Shown piece by piece: positions 17,954 through 33,145 of a stretch of DNA of 64,000 bases (the stretch's first letter is position 1; each line of letters starts with the position of its first letter). Location of the stretch: NCBI GenBank assembly GCA_947507155.1, contig CANNOC010000015.1, positions 1 through 64,000 of the forward strand, written 5' to 3'. The notes beneath the pieces are model-generated. The model worked only from the letters and a program-made list of their open reading frames with translations, made no database searches and was not told the DNA's origin. This stretch comes from an uncultured Collinsella sp. (GTDB lineage Bacteria; Actinomycetota; Coriobacteriia; Coriobacteriales; Coriobacteriaceae). Made by a program: the position numbers and the translations under genes.

Positions 17954-19090
17954 ATGCGTCTGCCCATGAATACCTCGCTTGCCACGCTTAAGCCCTCCGG
18001 CATCCGTCGGATTAACGCGCTCGCTGCCCAGCACCCAGGGTGCATCGCGCTTGCGCTTGGCGAGCCCGATTTTCCCACGCCCGATGTGATTAGCGCCGAG
18101 GTGACCGCCGCGCTGGGCCGCGGCGACACGCACTATCCGCCCAACAACGGTCGCCCCGCCCTGCGCGAGGCGCTGTCTGCCTACATGGGGAACGCGGGCC
18201 TGGCGTTTTCGGCCGACGAGGTCATCCTGACCGACGGCGCGACCGAGGCCCTGTCGGCAGCATTCATGGCTATGCTCAACCCCGGCGACGAGGTCATCAT
18301 CCCCACGCCGGCCTTTGGCCTATACGAGAACATCGTCGTGGCCAACCACGCCAAAGCGGTCTTTTTGGATACGGAGCCTGCGCAATTCCAGATTGACGAG
18401 GGCGCACTACGTGCTTGCGTGACGCCGGCGACCAAGGCCATCGTCATCTGCACGCCCAACAATCCTACGGGCTGCATCCTCAACGCGGCATCGCTCGACG
18501 CCGTGGCGCGCGTAGCAGAGCAGGCGGGCATCTACGTGGTCTGCGACGACGTATATAACCGCCTGGTCTACGTGGACGGCTACGAGCGATTTGCCCAGCG
18601 CCACCCGGAGCTGCGCGAGCAGACGGTCGTTATCGAGAGCTTCTCCAAGCCCTGGGCCATGACCGGCTGGCGCTTGGGCTGGCTCGCAGCCGCAGCCCCC
18701 GTCATCGCCGAGATCGCAAAGGCCCACCAATACTTAGTATCGAGTGCCGTCTCCTTTGAGATGGACGCCGCAGCGCGAGCCCTGACCGTCGACCCAACCC
18801 CCATGCTCAAAGTCTACCGAGCCCGTCGCGAACGCGTGCTCGCAGCCTTAGACGCCATGGGCCTCGACGTAGTGGAACCGGCAGGAGCCTTCTACGCTTT
18901 CCCGAGCATCAAACAATTCGGCCTAACAAGCGAAGACTTCTGCATCAAAGCCATCAAAGAAGCCAACGTAGCCCTAGTCCCGGGCGACTGCTTCGGCACC
19001 GAAGGCCACATCCGCCTCAGCTACTGCGTTTCCGACAAAGATCTGGACGAAGGCCTAAATCGCCTGTCCACCTTCATTTCAACCTTATAG
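17954..19090 (+). CDS. PLP-dependent aminotransferase, class I/II
   Basis: A 378-residue fold-type I transaminase of the aspartate/alanine group. It has the substrate and PLP residues of the family: NNPTG (169-173), CDDVY (197-201), the PLP-binding Lys232 in ESFSKPWAMTGWRLGW, and the C-terminal Arg in HIRLSYC. GAAAGGAATGCC lies before the ATG. Codon use changes from about 18730 onward (GAA, CAA, AAA, CTA and GTA replace GAG, CAG, AAG and CTC/CTG), right up to the palindromic element that follows. The amino acid substrate is not evident. Confidence 0.9.
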   Translation: MRLPMNTSLATLKPSGIRRINALAAQHPGCIALALGEPDFPTPDVISAEVTAALGRGDTHYPPNNGRPALREALSAYMGNAGLAFSADEVILTDGATEALSAAFMAMLNPGDEVIIPTPAFGLYENIVVANHAKAVFLDTEPAQFQIDEGALRACVTPATKAIVICTPNNPTGCILNAASLDAVARVAEQAGIYVVCDDVYNRLVYVDGYERFAQRHPELREQTVVIESFSKPWAMTGWRLGWLAAAAPVIAEIAKAHQYLVSSAVSFEMDAAARALTVDPTPMLKVYRARRERVLAALDAMGLDVVEPAGAFYAFPSIKQFGLTSEDFCIKAIKEANVALVPGDCFGTEGHIRLSYCVSDKDLDEGLNRLSTFISTL

Positions 19091-19159
19091 CCCAACGGGA
19101 CGCAATACATCAGCCCACCGACCCAAGCATTATGAGTGGGGCGCGTCGCTCAACGGACA

Positions 19160-19343
19160 CGAGGATTCGCAGCAAAGGCAACGTAGCTCCGGCCGGGAGG
19201 GGCAGGGCAAGTTTTCCGTAGATTCCGCACGAGCCGAAGGCCACTTAATGTGGCCTTCGTGCGAGCCCAGGACTTGACCGAGCGGAAAACTCGCCCTGCC
19301 CCTCCCGGCCGGAGCGTATGCAGGGTTTGTGTACGAATCCTCG
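19160..19343 (+). repeat. large palindromic element, copy A
   Basis: Nested inverted repeats. The outermost pair is 10 bp (19160-19169 with 19334-19343). The main arms are 22 bp and perfect (19187-19208 with 19293-19314), extended by about 10 near-paired bases. A 64-nt core (19219-19282) contains the hairpin GGCCACTTAATGTGGCC. The core is a diverged relative of copies B, C and D. It lies between the aminotransferase stop and the rplJ promoter. Confidence 0.85.
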
Positions 19344-19349
19344 CGCCCG

Positions 19350-19378
19350 TTGACCGACGCCGGGGTCCCCGCCATAAT
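19350..19378 (+). promoter_or_regulatory. rplJ-rplL promoter
   Basis: TTGACC (19350-19355), 17-base spacer, CATAAT (19373-19378), about 10 bases before the L10 leader. The outer arm of palindromic element A ends only 7 bp upstream. Confidence 0.75.
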
Positions 19379-19385
19379 ACTTTCG

Positions 19386-19529
19386 GTTCACGCACGAATC
19401 CGCTGCCAGAGACAGCCGGTGCAAACGGGCATCGCCCGCGAGCTTAATGGGATATCCCGCCAGCCGAGGTGGTCGAGTAGATATGTCTTCTCGCCCCCGT
19501 CGCTCATGCAGCGCGGGGGCTTTCTTTTT
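19386..19529 (+). ncRNA. ribosomal protein L10 leader with attenuator hairpin
   Basis: Contains the L10-leader signatures GCCAGAGACAGCCGGTG and GCTTAATGGGATATCCCGCC followed by GCCGAGG. It ends in a terminator-like hairpin (7-bp stem 19493-19499 with 19514-19520) and TTTCTTTTT. By family the L10-L7/L12 complex binds this RNA and lowers expression of its own operon. Confidence 0.85.
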
Positions 19530-19594
19530 GGACATGCCCCCGTCACGTCCTTGTGGCGGACCGTGCCCGGAAAGAATTCGAGGAGGTGTAATTC

Positions 19595-20116
19595 ATGCCC
19601 CAGCAGTACAAAATCGACAAGGTTGCAGAGATCGAGTCCCGTATCGCCGAGAACGCCGGTCTGTTCGTCGTCAACTACAACGGTCTGACGGTTAAGCAGG
19701 CTCAGGAGCTGCGTCATCAGCTTCGCGAGTGCGGCGCCGAGATGAAGGTCTACAAGAACAACCTGGTCAAGATCGCTCTCAAGAACCAGGAGCAGCCCGA
19801 GCTCGACGAGATCCTCGCCGGCCCCGTCGCTTATGTGTTCTACGAGACCGAGCCGGTCGAGGCCGCTAAGACCCTTAAAGACTTCTCCGCTAAGTCCAAG
19901 GGCGTCCTTGAGATCAAGGGCGGTATCTCCGACGGCAAGGTCGTTTCCGCTGATGATGTTAAGGCTATCGCCGAGCTGCCCACCAAGGACCAGCTTCTCG
20001 GCCAGATCGCCGGTCTCATCTCCGGTTTCGCTCGCGACATCGCTGTCTGCGTCAACGGCGTTTCCTCTGGTCTCGCTCGTTCGATCCAGCAGGTCTCCGA
20101 GCAGAAGGCAGCCTAG
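19595..20116 (+). CDS. rplJ: 50S ribosomal protein L10
   Basis: A 173-residue protein that anchors L7/L12 dimers on the 50S stalk. It has the typical start (PQQYKIDKVAEIESRI), the LFVVNYNGLTVKQAQELR region and an amphipathic C-terminal helix that binds L7/L12. GAGGAGG lies 8 bases before the ATG. It is separated from rplK-rplA, which are not in this window. It lies downstream of the L10 leader and is co-transcribed with rplL. Confidence 0.97.
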   Translation: MPQQYKIDKVAEIESRIAENAGLFVVNYNGLTVKQAQELRHQLRECGAEMKVYKNNLVKIALKNQEQPELDEILAGPVAYVFYETEPVEAAKTLKDFSAKSKGVLEIKGGISDGKVVSADDVKAIAELPTKDQLLGQIAGLISGFARDIAVCVNGVSSGLARSIQQVSEQKAA

Positions 20117-20218
20117 TCGCTGTTTTCACCCGCGGCGGCAACGCCGCACCCCTGACGCATTCGCGTCGTGTTTTAACTGATCTCCGTGCACAGACACGGA
20201 AACCGAAAGGACTTAGAA

Positions 20219-20596
20219 ATGGCTAAGCTTACCACCGATGAGATCATCGATGCTCTTAAGGAAATGACCCTTCTCGAGGCTTCCGAGCTCGTTAAGGCTA
20301 TCGAGGACACCTTCGGCGTTTCCGCCGCTGCTCCTGCCGCCGTTGTCGCCGCTCCCGCTGCTGGCGCTGCTGAGGCCGAGGAGAAGACCGAGTTTGACGT
20401 CGTGCTCGAGGGCTTCGGCGACAACAAGATCCAGGTCATCAAGGCCGTCCGTGAGCTCACCAACCTTGGCCTGAAGGAGGCCAAGGAGGTCGTCGAGGGC
20501 GCTCCCAAGGCTGTTCTCGAGGGTGCCAAGAAGGAGGACGCCGAGGCTGCCAAGGAGAAGCTCGAGGCTGCTGGCGCTGCTGTCACCCTCAAGTAA
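20219..20596 (+). CDS. rplL: 50S ribosomal protein L7/L12
   Basis: A 125-residue stalk protein that recruits GTPase factors. It has an N-terminal dimerisation region ([20 protein letters not shown]), an Ala-rich hinge (about 36-55) and the C-terminal factor-binding domain ([32 protein letters not shown]). GAAAGGACTTAGAA precedes the ATG at 20219. An upstream in-frame start at 20186 has no ribosome site. A strong terminator follows. Confidence 0.97.
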   Translation: MAKLTTDEIIDALKEMTLLEASELVKAIEDTFGVSAAAPAAVVAAPAAGAAEAEEKTEFDVVLEGFGDNKIQVIKAVRELTNLGLKEAKEVVEGAPKAVLEGAKKEDAEAAKEKLEAAGAAVTLK

Positions 20597-20623
20597 TCAG
20601 GCTTTCTCGCCAGATTTCTTTGC

Positions 20624-20656
20624 AGACGGGGTTCGCATTGCGAACCCCGTCTTTTT
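20624..20656 (+). terminator. terminator of rplJ-rplL
   Basis: A 12-bp perfect stem (20624-20635 with 20641-20652) followed by TTTT. Confidence 0.95.
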
Positions 20657-20910
20657 CGTTTTGATCCCTCTATTTTGTTGGCTCGGCATACAAATTGCTG
20701 CCGCTTGCGGTGCTTTGGCGTTGCTACCGTTGGGCGATAAAATTGCACCATTCGAGCAATAATTTGCGTTGACCTGCTGAAGAATGGCGCTTGCCTTACG
20801 GCGACGTATGTCTCCGGCGGTAAGATACTTCAGTATCGCAATTTGGTCTGCGGCCGCCGTGCCGCACGCACAGGGCGCATCCTGCGCCTGCGAAAGGATC
20901 CTTGAATAAC
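20657..20910. other. intergenic region between rplL terminator and galU
   Basis: The whole rplL-galU gap is 314 bp. Beyond the terminator it holds a GATACTTCAGTATC hairpin near 20824-20837 and GC-rich sequence before galU. TTGACC near 20769 could be a -35 box but no convincing -10 box follows. No gene is seen. Confidence 0.5.
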
Positions 20911-21819
20911 ATGAAGGCAATCATCCCCGCCGCCGGTCTTGGCACGCGTTTTCTGCCTGGCACCAAGTGCACGCCTAAAGAGATGCTGCCGGTGCTCGAC
21001 AAACCGGTCATCCAGTACGTCGTTGAGGAGGCGCTCGACCCCGATGAGGTCGACGATGCTATTATCGTCACCTCTCCTGGCAAGCCTGAGTTGCTGAGCT
21101 ACTTCCAGCCCGATCGCTCGCTCGAGAACCTGCTTCGCGAGCGTGGCAAGGACGCCTACGCCGACGCCGTCGCCCATGCTGGTGGTATGCCGGTCGACTT
21201 CCGTTATCAGTACGAGCCCAAGGGCCTTGGCCACGCCATTCGCTCTGCCGCCGACGCTGTGGCAGGGGAGAACTTCCTGGTTCTTCTGGGCGATTACGTT
21301 GTGCCCAACCGTGACATCTGCGACAAGATGCTTGCCGTCTCCAAGGAACACGGTGGCGCTTCTGTTATCGCCGTTGCCGCGTGCGCTCCCGAGGAAGTCA
21401 GCCGCTATGGCGTTATCGCCGGCGATCGCGTGGGCGCTCTCGAGGGCTTCGAGAATGCTGCCGACGACGAGCCTGGTGCCGTTTGGCGTATCGGCGGTCT
21501 GGTTGAGAAGCCCGCTCCCGAGGCGGCTCCGTCCAACCTGTACATCGTCGGTCGCTACCTGCTGAGCCCGCTGGTCATGGACCTGCTGGCCGATCAGCAG
21601 GCCGGTAAGGGCGGCGAGATCCAGCTGACCGACGCCATGGCCCGCTCGCTCGACCGCGAGGCCATGTATGCCGTCGTCATCGACCCGCTGTCGGGCTACG
21701 ATACCGGTACCCCGTCTGGCTGGATGGCTACCAACGCCCTCATGGCTGCAAGCGATCCTCGCTTTGCCGGCGCCTTCTGGGATGCCATCGACGAGCGCGG
21801 CGGTTTGATGCGCAAATAA
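20911..21819 (+). CDS. galU: UTP--glucose-1-phosphate uridylyltransferase
   Basis: Makes UDP-glucose from UTP and glucose-1-phosphate for cell-envelope sugars. The product (302 residues from the ATG) begins MKAIIPAAGLGTRFLPGTK, the nucleotide-binding G-x-G-T-R-F-L-P motif. It also shows the KPVIQYVVEEAL segment and the EPKGLGHAI active-site region. A TTG at 20902 would add three residues and lies only 3 bases after AAAGGA; the ATG lies 12 bases after it. Either may be used. Monocistronic, with its own terminator. Confidence 0.93.
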   Translation: MKAIIPAAGLGTRFLPGTKCTPKEMLPVLDKPVIQYVVEEALDPDEVDDAIIVTSPGKPELLSYFQPDRSLENLLRERGKDAYADAVAHAGGMPVDFRYQYEPKGLGHAIRSAADAVAGENFLVLLGDYVVPNRDICDKMLAVSKEHGGASVIAVAACAPEEVSRYGVIAGDRVGALEGFENAADDEPGAVWRIGGLVEKPAPEAAPSNLYIVGRYLLSPLVMDLLADQQAGKGGEIQLTDAMARSLDREAMYAVVIDPLSGYDTGTPSGWMATNALMAASDPRFAGAFWDAIDERGGLMRK

Positions 21820-21840
21820 GCCTTTCGGGCATCGACATTT

Positions 21841-21875
21841 ACGGGTGCGGACTTCGGTTCGCGCCCGTTTTTTTA
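21841..21875 (+). terminator. galU terminator
   Basis: A 9-bp stem (21841-21849 with 21860-21868, one G-T pair) followed by seven T. Confidence 0.92.
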
Positions 21876-22007
21876 TAAGAGCTGCGATTGCCAGCCCTCT
21901 GTTCACAGAAAATATATGAACAGGTGTTCGATACACATACATTTACCTGCGCATTTTTTGTCGAAAAATTTTGCTACTCCAAAAACTCAATCGCGTCAAG
22001 GCTTTTC

Positions 22008-22035
22008 TTGCTCAACGGTCGGTACCTGATAAACT
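22008..22035 (+). promoter_or_regulatory. possible rpoBC promoter
   Basis: TTGCTC (22008-22013), 16-base spacer, TAAACT (22030-22035), 73 bp before the rpoB start codon. The match is moderate. Confidence 0.45.
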
Positions 22036-22108
22036 ATTAGGTTGCGATAACTGGCGAAGCTATGCCTCGCCAATCCACCGAGCATTTCCGTGAAGGAGGA
22101 AAAACCTG

Positions 22109-25600
<3,492 letters not shown>

Positions 25601-25606
25601 TTGACT

Positions 25607-30082
<4,476 letters not shown>

Positions 30083-30109
30083 TTTCCTAGTACGTTAACC
30101 GTTCTTCCA

Positions 30110-30146
30110 AAGACCCGCTTCCCAACAGGGGAGCGGGTCTTTTTTG
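30110..30146 (+). terminator. rpoBC terminator
   Basis: A 10-bp perfect stem (30110-30119 with 30132-30141) followed by TTTTT. Confidence 0.95.
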
Positions 30147-30154
30147 GTGAGGAA

Positions 30155-30344
30155 CGTTGCCCCGACGAGCACGTCGGATTCCCGGAACGGGCCGCCCGCT
30201 GTTTAAGTTTGTCGCGAGTTCCGCACGCAAAGGAAAGCACTTAATGTGCTTTCCGTCTTGCGCAGGACTGTAGAGCAGCAAACTTAAACAGCGGGCGGCC
30301 CGTTCCGGGAATCTGCCCCCGCGCACAGAAGGGGGTTCCTTTTG
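30155..30344 (+). repeat. large palindromic element, copy B
   Basis: Perfect 34-bp inverted arms (30178-30211 with 30279-30312) enclose a 67-nt core (30212-30278). The core has conserved ends GAGTTCCGCACG and CAGGACTGTAGAGCAG and an inner hairpin with loop TTAAT. Flanks 30155-30180 and 30311-30344 are shared with copy C. It follows the rpoBC terminator directly. With REP copy 30344-30377 it fills the gap before the sigma-factor gene. Confidence 0.9.
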
Positions 30345-30377
30345 CCAAAAAGGGACAGGTTTATTTTGGTGGGTTTT
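30344..30377 (-). repeat. REP-like GGAC element, family 3, copy 1 (reverse)
   Basis: Contains AAAGGGACAGGTTTATTTTGG, the reverse complement of the core of copies at 32289-32326 and 47042-47083. It can fold through its CCAAAA/TTTTGG ends. Confidence 0.8.
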
Positions 30378-30466
30378 CCTGCTTGAATTTGAAACATTTC
30401 GTCCGGCCAGAGCGTATCTATGGTGAGGACCTCATCAAGAATCAGTACCGTCACCGGGAGGTGATT

Positions 30467-30985
30467 ATGGAAGAACAAACATTTAGACAGGCGGTCGAAG
30501 ATCACCGAGATGTCGTGTTTCGAATCGCATTGACGTATCTGCGCGATCGCGCCGATGCCGATGATGTTGCCCAAGATGTCTTTCTTAAGCTGCTCAAAAG
30601 CGATACGCAATTTGAGAGTTGGGAGCATCTTCGCCGCTGGCTTATCCGGGTCACGATCAATGAATGCAAATCGCTCTTTCGAAAGCCATGGAGGCGTGTG
30701 GAGGATATTGAGAACCTGGCCGATTCGCTTTCGACGGCGCAGGAGGAGACCAAGGCGGTCCTGTCAGACGTTATGCGACTTCCGGAGCGATTCCGTGTTC
30801 CCATCGTGCTCTATTACTATCTGGGCTTTTCGACCTCAGAGATTGCCGAGTTACTGCATGTGCCAGCCGCGACCGTTCGAACGCGTTTAGCTCGTGGTCG
30901 ATCGAAGCTCAAATTCATCCTAGAGGAGGGCGACCGTGAAATCCAATCAAATCAAGCAGGCCTTCGAGTCCATCCAAGCCGATAG
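30467..30985 (+). CDS. ECF-type RNA polymerase sigma factor
   Basis: A 172-residue alternative sigma factor. Region 2 is at about 10-75 (YLRDRADADDVAQDVFLKLL) and region 4 at about 105-155 (LPERFRVPIVLYYYLGFSTS, EIAELLHVPAATVRTRLARG). GGGAGGTGATT precedes the ATG at 30467. The next gene starts inside it, the usual layout of a sigma/anti-sigma pair. Codon use is more AT-rich than that of the rpo and ribosomal genes around it, consistent with a later insertion between rpoC and rpsL. Confidence 0.9.
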   Translation: MEEQTFRQAVEDHRDVVFRIALTYLRDRADADDVAQDVFLKLLKSDTQFESWEHLRRWLIRVTINECKSLFRKPWRRVEDIENLADSLSTAQEETKAVLSDVMRLPERFRVPIVLYYYLGFSTSEIAELLHVPAATVRTRLARGRSKLKFILEEGDREIQSNQAGLRVHPSR

Positions 30986-32012
30986 CGATCTTGCCGACCG
31001 TGTTATTGATGCTGCGGCTGGAAAGCCGCTTCGTCGAAAGGGTCACGCGAAACCTCTGTATGTTGCCGTAATCGGATGTCTTGCCGGAGTGTTGGCGACC
31101 GGAGGGGTCGCCTACGCCGTTGTCAATTCCAGCTATTTTGCCTCAGCCTGGGGAAACCACGGCAATGGGGATTCCATTACCTGGACCAACGGTGGCTCAT
31201 CGGGGACTAAATATACCTACACCAGAGAGTTTGGTGATGGCATCGCGCCCCAAAGCCTGGAGGGTGCAGTCCAGGAGGTTAATCTGTCCGTCGAGGGTAA
31301 CGGCTATACGCTTGATATCCATGAGATGGCTATTGACCAAAACGGCTGCGGAGCCGTGACGTTTACGTTGTCCAATCCAAATGGCGTTAACTACTACAAG
31401 CCGGCAGCAGAGACAGGCGAACTTGTTCTCTATGGTGAAGAAGAACAAGGAATCGGCACGCCCAGCATGAACTTCGGCGAGGAATGGGCTGACACACGCT
31501 GCACAATTGATAAGGACACATCAAGCGACACGGTCATTAATGGCACGATGTACTTTGCCTCGTGGGATCGCGAGCGAGATTTGGGACATGCGGTCACCTG
31601 GAATATCAGCTGGACGGAGGGCAAAGGTGAGGATGCGAAGGTGATCGAGGTATCGACGCCAGAGTTTAACGTCGGAGCGCACGTCGATATAAAGGAACTC
31701 CGCTCCGATGACTCGTCTCTTGAGATTAGCCCGTTTTCCATCCAGACGCACATCGATGATCTGGGCTATGAAGCAGTTGATCATAAACTGACCGTCAGCT
31801 ACAAGGATGGATCGGAGCAGATTATCGAAGATGACGACGCAGGGGCGTACAATTTCTATGTTTCGATGGCACGCAATAGCGGGGAGAACATTTGGGTGCC
31901 AACGAAGTTGATTGATGTCGACCAAGTGGTCTCAGTAACGCTTGAGGGCACACGCTGCACTTCAACAGGGGACGCCGAAACGTCGGAACCCTTTACCATT
32001 GTCTATTCGTAA
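30936..32012 (+). CDS. membrane anti-sigma factor-like protein (DUF4179 type)
   Basis: A 358-residue single-pass membrane protein. A short cytoplasmic N-terminus (residues 1-38) is followed by one membrane helix at about 40-63 (PLYVAVIGCLAGVLATGGVA) and a large extracytoplasmic domain with beta-strand character. GTG at 30936 follows AGAGGAGGGCGACC and overlaps the sigma-factor gene by 50 bp. By context it holds the ECF sigma factor inactive until an envelope signal is sensed. The DUF4179 assignment is from general resemblance and is less certain than the topology. Confidence 0.78.
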   Translation: MKSNQIKQAFESIQADSDLADRVIDAAAGKPLRRKGHAKPLYVAVIGCLAGVLATGGVAYAVVNSSYFASAWGNHGNGDSITWTNGGSSGTKYTYTREFGDGIAPQSLEGAVQEVNLSVEGNGYTLDIHEMAIDQNGCGAVTFTLSNPNGVNYYKPAAETGELVLYGEEEQGIGTPSMNFGEEWADTRCTIDKDTSSDTVINGTMYFASWDRERDLGHAVTWNISWTEGKGEDAKVIEVSTPEFNVGAHVDIKELRSDDSSLEISPFSIQTHIDDLGYEAVDHKLTVSYKDGSEQIIEDDDAGAYNFYVSMARNSGENIWVPTKLIDVDQVVSVTLEGTRCTSTGDAETSEPFTIVYS

Positions 32013-32018
32013 GATTTG

Positions 32019-32052
32019 GGGCCGCTTCCTACTAGGGGAAGCGGCCTCTTTT
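32019..32052 (+). terminator. terminator of the sigma/anti-sigma operon
   Basis: A 10-bp stem (32020-32029 with 32037-32046) followed by TCTTTT. Confidence 0.88.
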
Positions 32053-32092
32053 GCGTTAAATGGGCTGTTGGAGCAAGGGATATTCGTCTGAA

Positions 32093-32223
32093 TTTCGGAA
32101 GTATGCGGCAAAATCCCGATAGGCCGAACACACCGCATATGCTCAAGCGCTCTACCTGCGGGTTTGTTATCGCAAAACCTCGGCGTGCTCGGCAGGTCCA
32201 GAATTTACCGCATACTTTCGAAA
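32093..32223. repeat. nested imperfect palindrome E
   Basis: Arms 32093-32114 and 32203-32223 pair over about 21 positions with few mismatches (core GAAGTATGCGG / CCGCATACTTTC). Between them are further inverted pairs ACCTGC/GCAGGT and GGTTT/AAACC. It lies in the gene-free 32013-32694 stretch. No second copy is seen in the window. Confidence 0.65.
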
Positions 32224-32288
32224 GCGCCGCCGATTTCCATGCGACAGGTGAGAGCAGATCACCGCTGGAGCGCGACATTTTCCCAGAT

Positions 32289-32326
32289 AAAACCGACCAA
32301 AATAAACCTGTCCCTTTTTGGCAGGT
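32289..32326 (+). repeat. REP-like GGAC element, family 3, copy 2
   Basis: Forward copy of the family at 30344-30377 (reverse) and 47042-47083. The central part AAATAAACCTGTCCCTTTTT is identical to the last. Confidence 0.8.
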
Positions 32327-32328
32327 GG

Positions 32329-32518
32329 CGTTGCCCCGCCGAGCACGTCGGATTCCCGGCCCGGGCGGCGCGGGGGTTAAGTTTGTCGCGAGTTCCGCAC
32401 GAGCCGGAGGCCACTTAATGTGGCCTCCGTGCGAGCCAGGACTGTAGAGCAGCAAACTTAAAACCTGGGCCGCCCGGGCCGGGGATCCGCCCCCGCGCAC
32501 AGAAGAAGATTCCTTTTG
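32329..32518 (+). repeat. large palindromic element, copy C
   Basis: A 67-nt core (32386-32452), same length and same conserved ends as copies B and D, with an inner GGCCACTTAATGTGGCC hairpin. The arms (about 32355-32385 with 32453-32485) pair imperfectly. Both flanks are near-identical to those of copy B in direct orientation. Confidence 0.88.
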
Positions 32519-32572
32519 TGTAGGGTTTGCGGAAATGTGCCTATTTTGGGATACGCCCGGCGGCGTGGTCTG

Positions 32573-32601
32573 TTGACGGCACAGCTAACGCCACGTATCC
32601 T
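32573..32601 (+). promoter_or_regulatory. rpsL (str operon) promoter
   Basis: TTGACG (32573-32578), 17-base spacer, TATCCT (32596-32601), about 94 bp before the rpsL start. GGATACGCCCGG at 32549-32560 just upstream recurs before rplC and rplB. Confidence 0.7.
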
Positions 32602-32694
32602 AACGAACTGCGTGTTTCGTAGGGGGATGCTGACCCCTCGATTCAAGCCGTTGCACTTTACAGAAAGCTGGAATCATTCGAGAAGGAGTACGCT

Positions 32695-33072
32695 TTGCCT
32701 ACTATTAACCAGCTGGTTCGCCAGGGCCGTCGTTCCGTGCCCAAGAAGTCCAAGAACGCTGCTCTGCAGCACAACTCCCAGAAGCGCGGCGTGTGCACCC
32801 GCGTCTTCACCACGAGCCCCAAGAAGCCGAACTCGGCTCTTCGTAAGGTTGCCCGTGTTCGCCTTGTCAACGGCATCGAAGTTACTGCTTACATCCCGGG
32901 TGAGGGCCACAACCTGCAGGAGCACTCCATCGTGCTCGTCCGCGGCGGTCGTGTCCGTGACCTCCCTGGTGTCCGTTATCACGTCATCCGTGGCGCCTAC
33001 GACGCTGCTCCGGTCCAGAACCGTATGCAGGCCCGTTCCAAGTACGGTGCTAAGCGCCCCAAGGCCAAATAA
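32695..33072 (+). CDS. rpsL: 30S ribosomal protein S12
   Basis: A 125-residue decoding-centre protein. The TTG start at 32695 follows GAAGGAG and gives [18 protein letters not shown]. It contains the [13 protein letters not shown] loop with the usual Lys43. The second loop reads [14 protein letters not shown]: residue 88 is Arg (codon CGT at 32956-32958) where most bacteria have Lys. First gene of the str cluster rpsL-rpsG-fusA. Confidence 0.97.
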   Translation: MPTINQLVRQGRRSVPKKSKNAALQHNSQKRGVCTRVFTTSPKKPNSALRKVARVRLVNGIEVTAYIPGEGHNLQEHSIVLVRGGRVRDLPGVRYHVIRGAYDAAPVQNRMQARSKYGAKRPKAK

Positions 33073-33145
33073 GCCAGATAACGTTTTGATACTTTCGCCG
33101 TGTGCCGCCTAAGCGCCGCACGGTAGACACTTAAGGAGATTTCAC

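Noticed and set aside
19160-19343. Insertion-sequence ends
   Set aside because: No transposase fragment or target-site duplication is seen around any of the four copies.
30155-30344. Retron or integron attC explanation for the palindromic elements
   Set aside because: No reverse transcriptase or integron integrase is in the window and the cores do not show attC boxes; the resemblance is limited to a long hairpin with a conserved unpaired part.
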